Assembly (NCBI GenBank): GCA_011372105.1
Contig: DRTT01000092.1
Span: 1-15,090 of the forward strand
Reading direction: 5' to 3'
Length of the DNA stretch: 15,090 nt
Source of the DNA: Candidatus Aerophobota bacterium
GTDB taxonomy: Bacteria > Aerophobota > Aerophobia > Aerophobales > B3-G15
The translations under genes were made by a program, and so were the position numbers. The notes under the pieces are model-generated. The model did not search any database. It had not been told where the DNA came from and worked only from the letters and a program-made list of their open reading frames with translations. Of this stretch, positions 7,301-14,570 are shown in pieces (positions within the stretch are counted from its first letter, which is position 1; each line of letters starts with the position of its first letter).

Positions 7301-8243
7301 GGAGCAAAAAAAAGTTTTTTTTCTCTCTGTCTCTCCGCACATAAAAGATAGGTTAACAGTATCTCGTTTGATGAGAGATGTTATAATTGCACTTTCCCCG
7401 GTCATTGGTTTTAGTATTTATTTCTTCCGGCTGCGGGCAGTAGAACTTATCTTAACCTGTGCTATCTGTAGCATGTTTTCGGAGTGGGTCTTTTTGAAAC
7501 TTCGAGGAAAAAAACTGCCAGAGGAGTCAAGTGCTCTTGTAACTGGTATTCTCCTTGCTCTTGTTCTTCCTCCAGATCTTCCACTCTGGGCAGCGGCAAT
7601 GGGAGCAGTATTTGCCATAATTTTTGGAAAGCAGATTTTTGGAGGGCTTGGTTACAACATATTTAATCCCGCTTTAATAGGAAGAGCTTTTTTGATGGCA
7701 ACTTTTCCTGTACTTATGACCACCTGGACGCAGCCTTTTACCCTTGATACATTGACAGGTGCAACCCCTCTTGGACTTATGAAGTTTCAATCTCAGCCAA
7801 CTCCTATTCTTGATCTTTTCTGGGGAAATGTAGCCGGCTCTCTTGGTGAGACCTCTGCATTTGCTATTTTAATTGGAGCGGTGTATCTTTTCGTTAGAAG
7901 ATGCATAGATTGGAGAATTCCTTTTTTTTATATTTTAACGGTGGTTATCTTCAGCAGCATAACTTTTGTTTTTAACCATTCTTATGGTTCGCCTTTATTT
8001 CACCTTTTTGCCGGAGGCCTCATGTTAGGGGCTTTTTTCATGGCAACTGATCCTGTAACAACACCTATTTCCAAGCGAGGGAGAATAATATTTGGTGTAG
8101 GTGCAGGAGTTCTTGTTATGGTGATAAGATTGTGGGGTGGGTATCCTGAGGGTGTTATGTTTTCCATTATCTTTATGAACGCAATTACCCCTCTTTTGAA
8201 CAGATACATAAAACCAAAGATATTAGGAGGAAGTAAAAAGTGA
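7281..8243 (+). CDS. rnfD: Rnf complex subunit D (NqrB/RnfD family, covalent-FMN membrane protein)
   Basis: A 320-residue polytopic membrane protein of the NqrB/RnfD family. Rnf couples ferredoxin:NAD+ electron transfer to Na+ or H+ transport across the cytoplasmic membrane. Visible family blocks are SPHIKDRLTVSRLMRDVIIAL (residues 18-38), the helix EESSALVTGILLALVLPPDLP (81-101), FGGLGYNIFNPALIGRAFL (120-138) and FFMATDPVTTPIS. LTGATPLG contains T162, the expected covalent FMN-binding threonine. A strong Shine-Dalgarno AAAGGAGG (7263-7270) lies in the rex coding end, with ATG at 7281; a GTG at 7290 is a possible alternative. rnfG overlaps the stop. The normal upstream partner rnfC is replaced here by rex. 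Confidence 0.93.
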   Translation: MKRVSVKEQKKVFFLSVSPHIKDRLTVSRLMRDVIIALSPVIGFSIYFFRLRAVELILTCAICSMFSEWVFLKLRGKKLPEESSALVTGILLALVLPPDLPLWAAAMGAVFAIIFGKQIFGGLGYNIFNPALIGRAFLMATFPVLMTTWTQPFTLDTLTGATPLGLMKFQSQPTPILDLFWGNVAGSLGETSAFAILIGAVYLFVRRCIDWRIPFFYILTVVIFSSITFVFNHSYGSPLFHLFAGGLMLGAFFMATDPVTTPISKRGRIIFGVGAGVLVMVIRLWGGYPEGVMFSIIFMNAITPLLNRYIKPKILGGSKK

Positions 8244-8791
8244 AGAAATCTTATCATATGATCCTTACCTTAACTTTGGTAGGCATTATCTCAAGCGGTG
8301 CTCTTGTGGGAATTTATAAGTACACGCAGCCCATGATAAAAGCCAATCAGAGAAAAGCTCTGGAGGAGGCAATTTTTCAAGTTTTACCAGATGCAAAAAG
8401 TTTTAAGACTATTAAAAAAGATAAAAGAGAAATTTATCAGGGAATTGATTCTTCAGGGAAAATAGTGGGATACGCCTTTGTAGGAGAGGGCCCTGGCTAT
8501 CAGGGAATAATAAAGGTTATGATAGGAGTTGATCCTGAATTTGAAAAAACACTTGGTATTGAAGTTCTTGAATCTGTGGAGACACCGGGTTTAGGACAGA
8601 AGATAACCATGTCTTTCTTCCGTGATCAGTTTCACAATCTTGTTATAAAACCCTTTGTTAAGCTGGTTAAGAAAAAGCCTGTAGCTCCTAATGAAATTCA
8701 GGCCATCACAGGAGCAACTATCTCTTCTCAGGCAGTTGTGGACATAGTCAATTCCACAACTTCTAAGGTGAGGGCTCTTTTAGGAAAATGA
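8240..8791 (+). CDS. rnfG: Rnf complex subunit G (FMN-binding protein)
   Basis: A 183-residue protein with one N-terminal membrane anchor (about residues 6-27) and an extracytoplasmic FMN-binding domain. The family motifs SVETPGLGQKI (112-122) and AITGATISSQAV (155-166) are present, and T160 in TGAT is the expected site of phosphoester-linked FMN added by ApbE. No apbE is seen in the window. The start is GTG 8240, overlapping the rnfD stop (GTGA), with AGGAGG at 8225-8230. rnfE, rnfA and rnfB do not follow. The next gene, clpB, converges from the other strand with a 9-base gap, so the rnf string ends here without an evident terminator. Confidence 0.93.
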   Translation: MKKSYHMILTLTLVGIISSGALVGIYKYTQPMIKANQRKALEEAIFQVLPDAKSFKTIKKDKREIYQGIDSSGKIVGYAFVGEGPGYQGIIKVMIGVDPEFEKTLGIEVLESVETPGLGQKITMSFFRDQFHNLVIKPFVKLVKKKPVAPNEIQAITGATISSQAVVDIVNSTTSKVRALLGK

Positions 8792-8800
8792 GATAAATTG

Positions 8801-11410
8801 TCAGGGTTTTACCGTTTTCCTGGAAGCAGGTTTTACTTTTTCAAATATAACTTTTCCATCAGGAAAATCCACTTTAATGCGGTCTCCCTCTTGAAATTCT
8901 CCTTCTAAAATTTTCATGGCAAGGGGATCAAGAACTTCTCTCTGGATAATTCTTTTTAATGGGCGAGCTCCAAATACAGGGTCATAGCCTCTTTCAGCTA
9001 AAAATTCCTTTGCTTTTGGAGTTAGGAAAATCTCTATTTTCTTTTCAGAAAGCCTTTTTTGGACAAGTCCCATCTGAATGTCCACTATCTTCTTAATATC
9101 TTCCTGAGTTAATCTGTTAAATACTATTATCTCATCAATGCGGTTTAAAAATTCTGGGCGAAAGTGAGACCTTAGAGCTTCTCTTATTTTTTGTCTTATC
9201 TTTTCCCTGTCACTTAACTCCTCAATCCACCTGCTTCCTATGTTTGATGTCATTATTATCACTGTGTTTTTAAAATCCACTGTTCTTCCCTGGCTGTCGG
9301 TGAGTCTTCCATCGTCAAGAATTTGCAGCAGGATGTTAAACACATCAGGGTGAGCTTTTTCAATTTCATCAAAGAGGATAACACTGTAGGGTTGTCTTCT
9401 TACTCTCTCTGTAAGTTGTCCTCCCTCCTCATATCCTACATACCCTGGAGGTGCGCCTATAAGCCTTGATACAGTATGGCGTTCCATATACTCTGACATA
9501 TCGAATCTTAACAGTGCATTTTCATCGTCAAACAGAAATTCAGCCAGGGCTTTGGCAAGTTCTGTTTTTCCAACGCCTGTTGGGCCAAGGAATATAAAAG
9601 AACCAAGGGGCCTGTTAGGGTCTTGCAGTCCTGCTCTTGCTCTTCTTATAGCATTGGAAACAGCATGCACCGCTTCATCCTGTCCTACAACTCTCGTCTT
9701 TATTCTTTCCTCCATTTTTGTAAGTTTTTCTTTTTCCCCTTCCAGAAGTCTTGTCAGAGGTATTCCTCTCCACTCAGAAACAATCTCTGCAATATCCTCC
9801 TCCTCTACCTCTTCTTTCAGCATTTTCCCCTTTTTCTGCAGTTCTGCAAGTTTTTTATTCTCCTCCTGCAATTCTTTTTCAAGCTGAATGAGTTTTCCAT
9901 AACGAAGCTCTGCTGCTCTTTCCAGGTTTCCCTCTCTTTCTGCGCGAATTGATTCCTCCCTTGTTGTCTCTATCTCTCTTTTTATCCTACCTATTCTCTG
10001 AATTATTTCCTTTTCCTTCTGCCAGTGTGCCTTTAATTTGTCAGCTTCCTCTTTTAATTCGGCAAGTTCTTTTTCCAGTTTTTCAAGCCTTTCTTTGGAG
10101 GCCTCATCCTTTTCTTTTTTTAATGCCTGACGCTCAATTTCAAGTTGCATTATTTTCCTTTCAATTTCATCAACCTCTGTGGGCCTTGAATCTATCTCCA
10201 TTCTTATTCTGGCAGCTGCCTCATCAATAAGGTCAATTGCTTTATCTGGCAGGAATCTGTCGGTTATGTATCTATGGGATAAGGTAGCAGCTGCAACAAG
10301 AGCAGAGTCTTTTATTTTTACTCCATGATGTGCTTCGTACCTTTCCTTTAACCCTCTGAGAATAGCAATAGTTTCCTCAACAGTTGGTTCTCTAACAAGG
10401 ACTATCTGGAATCTTCTCTCAAGAGCTGCATCTTTTTCTATGTATTTTCTGTATTCATCAAGAGTTGTTGCTCCTATACAGCGAAGCTCCCCTCTTGCAA
10501 GTGCCGGTTTTAGCATATTTGATGCGTCTACTGCACCCTCTGCTGCTCCTGCTCCCACAACTGTATGAAGCTCATCAATAAAAAGAATAATCTGTCCTTC
10601 TCTTTCTTTTATCTCTCTTAAAAGAGACTTTAATCTATCTTCAAATTCCCCTCGAAATTTTGTTCCTGCAATGAGAGCCCCCATATCAAGTGCGAGGACT
10701 TTCTTATCCTTTAATCCTTCAGGGACATCTCCTGAAACAATTCTTTGTGCAAGTCCTTCCACAATTGCGGTTTTTCCAACACCCGGTTCACCTATGAGAA
10801 CAGGGTTGTTTTTAGTTCTTCTTGATAAAATCTGGATAACTCTTCTTATCTCATTGTCTCTTCCAATAACAGGATCAAGTTTCCCTTGAGAGGCAAGTTC
10901 GGTAAGATCTCTTGTGAATCTCTGGAGAGCCTGATATTTGTCCTCCGGGTTTTGATCGGTAACTCTTTGGGTTCCTCTTATTGTGGTTAAAGCTTTTAAA
11001 ATGTTTTCCTTTGTAACACCAAATTCCTGCAATATCTCTCCAGCAAGAGAAGCTGTGTTTGTGGCAAGTGCAACAAGAAGATGCTCTGTGCTTATATATT
11101 CGTCTTTAAGATTTGTTGCTTCCTTTCGAGCCTGATCAAGAACTTTTTTAAGTTCTGGTGATAGGTAAAATTGGGTTCCCTCCCCGTAAACCTTTGGAAG
11201 TCTGTCAAGATAAGAATTGGCTCTATTTATTACCTCGGCAGGATCAACTTCAAGTTTTTTCAATATAGAGCTTGCTATTCCCTCCTCATCTTCCAGAAGT
11301 GCAACAAGAAGATGTTCTGGTGTTATCTCCTGATGATTTTTTTCCTGTGCTATTTCCTGGGTTCTTTGTATTGCTTCCTGTGCTCTTATGGTGAATCTAT
11401 CAAGTCTCAT
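8801..11410 (-). CDS. clpB: ATP-dependent disaggregase ClpB
   Basis: An 869-residue Hsp100 chaperone of the cytoplasm that works with DnaK to extract proteins from aggregates. It has the double Clp_N repeat (about 1-145), NBD1 with Walker A GEPGVGKT (207-214) and Walker B ILFIDE, and a long coiled-coil middle domain (about 405-530) that distinguishes ClpB from ClpA and ClpC. NBD2 carries Walker A GPTGVGKT (609-616), followed by the C-terminal D2-small domain. The frame extends to a GTG at 11419, but I prefer ATG 11410 (MRLDRFT). It matches the family N-terminus and lets AAAGGGG just upstream serve as Shine-Dalgarno. A sigma-70-like promoter lies at 11468-11495. The gene is monocistronic as far as can be seen, divergent from the DUF2007 gene and convergent with rnfG. 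Confidence 0.97.
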   Translation of the reverse strand: MRLDRFTIRAQEAIQRTQEIAQEKNHQEITPEHLLVALLEDEEGIASSILKKLEVDPAEVINRANSYLDRLPKVYGEGTQFYLSPELKKVLDQARKEATNLKDEYISTEHLLVALATNTASLAGEILQEFGVTKENILKALTTIRGTQRVTDQNPEDKYQALQRFTRDLTELASQGKLDPVIGRDNEIRRVIQILSRRTKNNPVLIGEPGVGKTAIVEGLAQRIVSGDVPEGLKDKKVLALDMGALIAGTKFRGEFEDRLKSLLREIKEREGQIILFIDELHTVVGAGAAEGAVDASNMLKPALARGELRCIGATTLDEYRKYIEKDAALERRFQIVLVREPTVEETIAILRGLKERYEAHHGVKIKDSALVAAATLSHRYITDRFLPDKAIDLIDEAAARIRMEIDSRPTEVDEIERKIMQLEIERQALKKEKDEASKERLEKLEKELAELKEEADKLKAHWQKEKEIIQRIGRIKREIETTREESIRAEREGNLERAAELRYGKLIQLEKELQEENKKLAELQKKGKMLKEEVEEEDIAEIVSEWRGIPLTRLLEGEKEKLTKMEERIKTRVVGQDEAVHAVSNAIRRARAGLQDPNRPLGSFIFLGPTGVGKTELAKALAEFLFDDENALLRFDMSEYMERHTVSRLIGAPPGYVGYEEGGQLTERVRRQPYSVILFDEIEKAHPDVFNILLQILDDGRLTDSQGRTVDFKNTVIIMTSNIGSRWIEELSDREKIRQKIREALRSHFRPEFLNRIDEIIVFNRLTQEDIKKIVDIQMGLVQKRLSEKKIEIFLTPKAKEFLAERGYDPVFGARPLKRIIQREVLDPLAMKILEGEFQEGDRIKVDFPDGKVIFEKVKPASRKTVKP

Positions 11411-11467
11411 TTTTTTCACCCCTTTCTAAAGAAGGTTGTAGGTTTTTTAAAAGACCCTCATTGATTA

Positions 11468-11495
11468 ATTCTATTTAAAACGTGCCTGAGGTCAA
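11468..11495 (-). promoter_or_regulatory. Predicted sigma-70-type promoter of clpB
   Basis: On the minus strand, TTGACC (11495-11490) and TAGAAT (11473-11468) form a -35/-10 pair with a 16-base spacer. Transcription would start about 50 bases before the clpB ATG. No CIRCE element (TTAGCACTC-N9-GAGTGCTAA) is visible between 11411 and 11617, so HrcA control of this clpB is not supported by the sequence. This is a pattern call only. Confidence 0.5.
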
Positions 11496-11575
11496 CTCTC
11501 ATGCATTTTTTAAGGTGTAAAAGCTGATGGATTGATTTTTAAGAAGTGGAATTTGTAAAAAAGTGTATATAGCCC

Positions 11576-11603
11576 TTGACTTCAAGGAAGGAAAGCATAT
11601 ATT
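11576..11603 (+). promoter_or_regulatory. Possible promoter of the DUF2007 gene
   Basis: TTGACT (11576-11581) and TATATT (11598-11603) are separated by 16 bases. If used, transcription would begin around 11610, only about eight bases before the ATG at 11618, so the mRNA would be nearly leaderless. Other AT-rich hexamers nearby could serve instead, so the exact promoter is uncertain. Confidence 0.35.
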
Positions 11604-11617
11604 TATAGCGGGAAAAA

Positions 11618-11830
11618 ATGAAAGAGGTTTATTCTACTTCTTCTTTAAGTGATGCTGATGTGGTGAAATCAATTCTTGAGGCAAATGGGATAAAATGTTT
11701 TCTGCAAGATAAAAATATAGCCACTTCTTACCCTCCTGTTACCTTCTCTACAGGGATAAAGATTTTTGTAAGTGATGAAGACTTTGAACTTGCAGGTATG
11801 ATTTTAAAAGATTATCTTGATAATAAATAA
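11618..11830 (+). CDS. DUF2007-type small protein, putative signal-transducing protein
   Basis: A 70-residue soluble protein resembling the DUF2007 family, named only as putative signal-transducing proteins related to the GlnB fold. It begins with a VYSTSSLSDADVVKSILEANGI helix-strand unit. This is followed by LQDKN, a short loop with YPP, and a final KIFVSDEDFELAGMIL unit, which fits the family's beta-alpha-beta layout. No catalytic residues can be assigned and the function is unknown. The start ATG 11618 follows a weak GCGGGA. The gene stands alone, divergent from clpB and separated from feoA by about 100 bases containing the feo promoter and operators. Confidence 0.7.
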   Translation: MKEVYSTSSLSDADVVKSILEANGIKCFLQDKNIATSYPPVTFSTGIKIFVSDEDFELAGMILKDYLDNK

Positions 11831-11868
11831 GCTAACCTTTTCTTCATGAATCAGATAAAATCGGCAGC

Positions 11869-11896
11869 TTGACAAAATATATTTTTTAATTAGACT
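11869..11896 (+). promoter_or_regulatory. Predicted promoter of the feo operon
   Basis: A perfect -35 hexamer TTGACA (11869-11874) is followed after 16 bases by TAGACT (11891-11896) as -10. The -10 lies within the palindrome at 11890-11909, so a protein bound there would block RNA polymerase, as expected for a metal-dependent repressor. Confidence 0.55.
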
Positions 11897-11909
11897 TAGG
11901 CAAGTCTAA
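11890..11909 (+). promoter_or_regulatory. DtxR/IdeR-like operator, site 1, upstream of feoA
   Basis: A perfect inverted repeat: TTAGACTT (11890-11897), four-base centre AGGC, then AAGTCTAA (11902-11909). The embedded TTAGGC half-site also resembles the TTAGG core of DtxR/IdeR boxes. It overlaps the predicted -10 of the feo promoter. The likely ligand is the DtxR-family regulator encoded at the end of this operon (14130-14570). That link is inference from site type and gene context. Confidence 0.6.
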
Positions 11910-11914
11910 CTAAA

Positions 11915-11929
11915 ATAGGTGAGCCTAAT
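11915..11929 (+). promoter_or_regulatory. DtxR/IdeR-like operator, site 2, overlapping the feoA leader
   Basis: TAGGTGAGCCTA (11916-11927), followed by AAT, matches the DtxR/IdeR core TTAGGTTAGCCTAA at 12 of 14 positions as I align it. It lies immediately before the feoA ATG and contains the AGGTG that would act as ribosome-binding site. It begins seven bases after the end of site 1, so two repressor dimers could bind side by side. Confidence 0.55.
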
Positions 11930-11933
11930 TAAA

Positions 11934-12161
11934 ATGTTTACTCTTTTGGATTTGCCAGCAGGAGAAATAGCCGAAGTTGTTGCAATTGGAGGGGGATGGG
12001 GAGTGCAGCGGAACCTTGCTGCGCTTGGTCTTGTCCCGGGGAGAAAAGTGCGCAAGATAACTGCACAACCTATAGGAGGACCTGTACTGGTGGAGATAGT
12101 GGGAGGCGGAAAAGTTGCCATTGGAAGAGGTATGGCGGCAAAGGTCTTTTTAAGAAAATAA
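11934..12161 (+). CDS. feoA: Ferrous iron transport protein FeoA
   Basis: A 75-residue SH3-like cytoplasmic protein that assists FeoB-mediated Fe2+ uptake. Typical features are the N-terminal LLDLPAGEIAEVVAIGGG, RNLAALGLVPGRKV (about residues 27-40), GGPVLVEI and the end GKVAIGRGMAAKVFLRK. I chose ATG 11934 (MFTLLDLP). GTG 11919 would add five residues and has no ribosome-binding site, while AGGTG (11917-11921) precedes the ATG by 12 bases, a rather long spacing. feoB follows after five bases. DtxR-like palindromes sit directly upstream, so repression by iron-loaded regulator is expected. Confidence 0.93.
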   Translation: MFTLLDLPAGEIAEVVAIGGGWGVQRNLAALGLVPGRKVRKITAQPIGGPVLVEIVGGGKVAIGRGMAAKVFLRK

Positions 12162-12166
12162 AAAAT

Positions 12167-12694
12167 ATGGCCTCTCAGAAACTTATAAGAGCTGTATTGA
12201 TGGGTAACCCCAATGTAGGGAAAAGTGTCATTTTCAATCGCCTTACAGGAGTAAAAGTGGTGGTTTCTAATTACCCCGGAACCACTATTGAATATATGGA
12301 AGGGGTAGCAAAAATTAACAATACCAGGCTTAAAGTAGTGGATGCTCCCGGGACTTATTCTCTTATTCCCTCTGATAAAGCTGAAGAGGTTGCTCTGGAG
12401 CTACTTTTGAAAAAAGAGACCGACCTTATAGTAAATGTAGTGGATGCAACAAATCTTGAAAGAAATCTTTATCTTACTCTTCAGCTCCTTGAGACCGGCA
12501 TACCCCTTATTTTAGACCTTAACATGATTGATGCAGCAAAGCACAAAGGGATAGAAATAGATGTTCGTTATCTTGAAGAACTATTAAAAGTGCCTGTAGT
12601 GTGTACTGTAGCTATAAGTGGCGAAGGTATAAAAGATCTTCACAGGGCAATTAAGAAGACAATTTCCAGAATAACTTTTGAAAAGGAAAGTTAA
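12167..12694 (+). CDS. feoB: FeoB G-protein domain (separate ORF)
   Basis: A 175-residue cytoplasmic GTPase equal to the N-terminal G domain of FeoB, the Fe2+ transporter. All G motifs are present: G1 GNPNVGKS (13-20), G2 Thr around 39-40 in YPGTT, G3 DAPG (59-62), G4 NMID (119-122) and G5 region AISGEG (149-154). The protein stops at TAA 12692-12694, just where a normal FeoB would enter its helical GDI domain, and the remainder is encoded by the next ORF two bases downstream. The start ATG 12167 is five bases after feoA with no clear Shine-Dalgarno, so coupling to feoA is likely. The split may be natural or a one-base error near 12680-12690. Confidence 0.9.
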   Translation: MASQKLIRAVLMGNPNVGKSVIFNRLTGVKVVVSNYPGTTIEYMEGVAKINNTRLKVVDAPGTYSLIPSDKAEEVALELLLKKETDLIVNVVDATNLERNLYLTLQLLETGIPLILDLNMIDAAKHKGIEIDVRYLEELLKVPVVCTVAISGEGIKDLHRAIKKTISRITFEKES

Positions 12695-12696
12695 GG

Positions 12697-14115
12697 ATGA
12701 GGTTTGAACCTGATATAGAAAAGGCTATAGAAGCTATAGCCAGGAGAACGCATCTTCCCCGCTGGCAGGTTGTTCTTGCTCTTGAAGGAGTGGAGGAATT
12801 CAAGAGGAAAATTCCCCCGAATATTTTTATTGAAACTGTGAGGAAAGTGGAAAAGGATCGTAATGAGAAAATAGAAGCCATTATGCTGAAGGCAAGATTT
12901 GGTCAGGCAGGGTCCATTATAAGTAAGGTTCAAAAAGTTCATCACCATCATCCCACCTGGCTGGAAAGATTGGGTGATGTGACAGTGAAACCTCTTACGG
13001 GAATCCCTTTTGCTTTATTAATTCTTTGTGGGATATTTTACCTTTTTGTAACCCTGGCGGGTTGGATAACAGATAAGGTGATGACTCCTTTTTTTGAAGG
13101 TCCCTATGATAAATTGATAAGAACTTTTGTGGAGAGATTCTTTCCTGAGGGTTTGATACATGATATACTTCTGGGTACTTCAGGAGCCGGATATCTTGAA
13201 TCTCTGGGACTTTTGACCACAGGAGTTTTTGTTCCTATAGGTATAGTTTTACCTGCTGTTCTAATTTTTTATATAATCTTGACTTTACTTGAAGATGCTG
13301 GTTATCTTCCAAGGCTGGCAGTCCTTGTAGACAGTATATTTCACAAGATAGGTCTTCATGGTTATTCTGTTATTCCGGTGATTTTAGCTTTGGGATGTAA
13401 TGTTCCAGGAGCTATAGCCTCGCGGATACTTGAGACAAAAAGGCAAAGATTTATGATTCTTACCCTCATTGGAATATCTATTCCCTGCACAGCTCAGACA
13501 GCTGTTATTTTAAGTATAATAGGTCCTTTTGGTGTTGGGTGGGTAATTCTTGTTTATGGCATTTTACTTTGTGTATTTGTTGGGGCAGGTTCTTTATTAA
13601 ATAAAATGGTTCCTGGAGAAACCCCTGAAATAGCGATAGAGATTCCTCCTTATAGACTGCCTCGCCTTTCAAACCTTGCTATGAAGACAGGTCTCAGATT
13701 GAGGCACTTTATTCTTGATGCTGTTCCCTGGGTGTTTGTGGGAATATTGATTGTTAATATTCTTTACACCCTTGCACTCTTTGATACTCTTTCAAGAGTT
13801 TTATCTCCTTTTTTAAGGGGGTTATTAGGACTTCCTCAGGAAGCAATTTATCCACTTCTTATAGGTTTTTTACGTAAGGATGTTGCAACAGGGCTTATTG
13901 CTCCTCTTTTGAAAGAGGGTTTAATGGACCTTCATCAGGCTGTAACTGTTGTGGTAATGCTTGCCATTTATTTTCCCTGTGTTGCCACTTTTGTTATTTT
14001 TTTGAAAGAACTTGGAATAAAAGATGCCTTAAAAAGTGTCCTTTTTATGATAGCAGTATCATTGGGGGTAGGAGGGCTGCTAAATATCCTGTTTAGAATG
14101 ACAAGATCTTTTTAA
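12697..14115 (+). CDS. feoB: FeoB membrane permease domain with GDI-like region (separate ORF)
   Basis: A 472-residue protein equal to the rest of FeoB. Residues 1-80 form a soluble helical region corresponding to the GDI domain. Membrane helices from about residue 98 carry two Gate-type modules. Conserved blocks include LEDAGYLPRLAVLVD (198-212), GCNVPGAIASR (233-243), IPCTAQTAV (262-270), FLRKDVATG (391-399) and FPCVAT (426-431). Cysteines 234, 264 and 428 sit at membrane positions where FeoB iron-path residues are expected. A run of four histidines (82-85) precedes the first helix. The ATG is preceded by AAAGGAAAGTTAAGG (12682-12696). The start lies in another reading frame from the G-domain ORF, which ends two bases before it. 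Confidence 0.92.
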   Translation: MRFEPDIEKAIEAIARRTHLPRWQVVLALEGVEEFKRKIPPNIFIETVRKVEKDRNEKIEAIMLKARFGQAGSIISKVQKVHHHHPTWLERLGDVTVKPLTGIPFALLILCGIFYLFVTLAGWITDKVMTPFFEGPYDKLIRTFVERFFPEGLIHDILLGTSGAGYLESLGLLTTGVFVPIGIVLPAVLIFYIILTLLEDAGYLPRLAVLVDSIFHKIGLHGYSVIPVILALGCNVPGAIASRILETKRQRFMILTLIGISIPCTAQTAVILSIIGPFGVGWVILVYGILLCVFVGAGSLLNKMVPGETPEIAIEIPPYRLPRLSNLAMKTGLRLRHFILDAVPWVFVGILIVNILYTLALFDTLSRVLSPFLRGLLGLPQEAIYPLLIGFLRKDVATGLIAPLLKEGLMDLHQAVTVVVMLAIYFPCVATFVIFLKELGIKDALKSVLFMIAVSLGVGGLLNILFRMTRSF

Positions 14116-14129
14116 AAGGTGACTTTGAA

Positions 14130-14570
14130 ATGAGTAAAAAAATAACTCCCAGTATGGAAGCCTATCTTGAAACTATTAAAAAAATAGAGGAAGAGAAAAA
14201 AGTGGTAAGGGTTAAGGGTATTGCCCGCAGGTTAAATGTGAAAATGCCAACTGTCACAGAAGCGTTAAGGAATCTTTCCAGTGAGGGGCTTGTAAAATAC
14301 GAGAAGTATGGACATGTTGAATTAACGCCGAAGGGAGACAAAATAGCAAAGGAAATAGATTTCAGGCATCGCATTTTATTTTCCTTCTTCACAGAAGTTC
14401 TGAGAATAAATGCAGACCGAGCAGACGAAGATGCCTGCAAAATTGAACATGTAATCTCAGATATAACTGTGGAGAGACTGGCAAAATTTATTCAATTCTT
14501 CAAAAAAGCTAAGGATGAACTTGATTTTCAAAGTTATATTTCAGAAAAAAACCAAGGAAAAGCGAAATAA
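14130..14570 (+). CDS. DtxR/MntR-family metal-dependent transcriptional repressor, probably iron-responsive
   Basis: A 146-residue regulator with an N-terminal winged helix (VRVKGIARRLNVKMPTVTEA at 26-45 as the HTH, then GLVKYEKYGHVELTPKG as wing) and the dimerisation/metal domain (about 73-135). No C-terminal SH3 domain is present, so its length is MntR-like. Aligned by eye to DtxR and MntR, H80, C103, E106 and H107 are retained. C103 corresponds to DtxR Cys102 and to Glu99 of MntR, which favours iron over manganese. The first-helix ligand (Met10 in DtxR, Asp8 in MntR) is Ala11 here. A good AAGGTGA (14116-14122) precedes the ATG. As the gene after feoB, it probably represses its own operon through the palindromes at 11890-11929. 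Confidence 0.88.
   Translation: MSKKITPSMEAYLETIKKIEEEKKVVRVKGIARRLNVKMPTVTEALRNLSSEGLVKYEKYGHVELTPKGDKIAKEIDFRHRILFSFFTEVLRINADRADEDACKIEHVISDITVERLAKFIQFFKKAKDELDFQSYISEKNQGKAK

Noticed and set aside
8782..8821. Inverted repeat AGGAAAA/TTTTCCT between rnfG and clpB as a bidirectional terminator
   Set aside because: The 7-base arms are AT-rich and separated by a 26-base loop, with no GC-rich stem or clean T-run, so it is not a convincing intrinsic terminator.
9552..10230. Open frames on the + strand inside clpB (9552-9887, 9623-9952, 9949-10230)
   Set aside because: They are antisense shadows of the clpB middle and NBD2 regions, low-complexity Ser/Phe/Leu-rich, with no family resemblance.
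11829..11840. AAGCTAACCTTT after the DUF2007 gene as a third DtxR box
   Set aside because: Only the right half resembles the consensus; the left half is poor and it lies upstream of the -35.
11996..12166. Long N-terminal extension of the FeoB G-domain frame into feoA
   Set aside because: The extra residues are an out-of-frame reading of feoA, Cys/Arg-rich and unlike FeoB; the G domain starts properly at ATG 12167.
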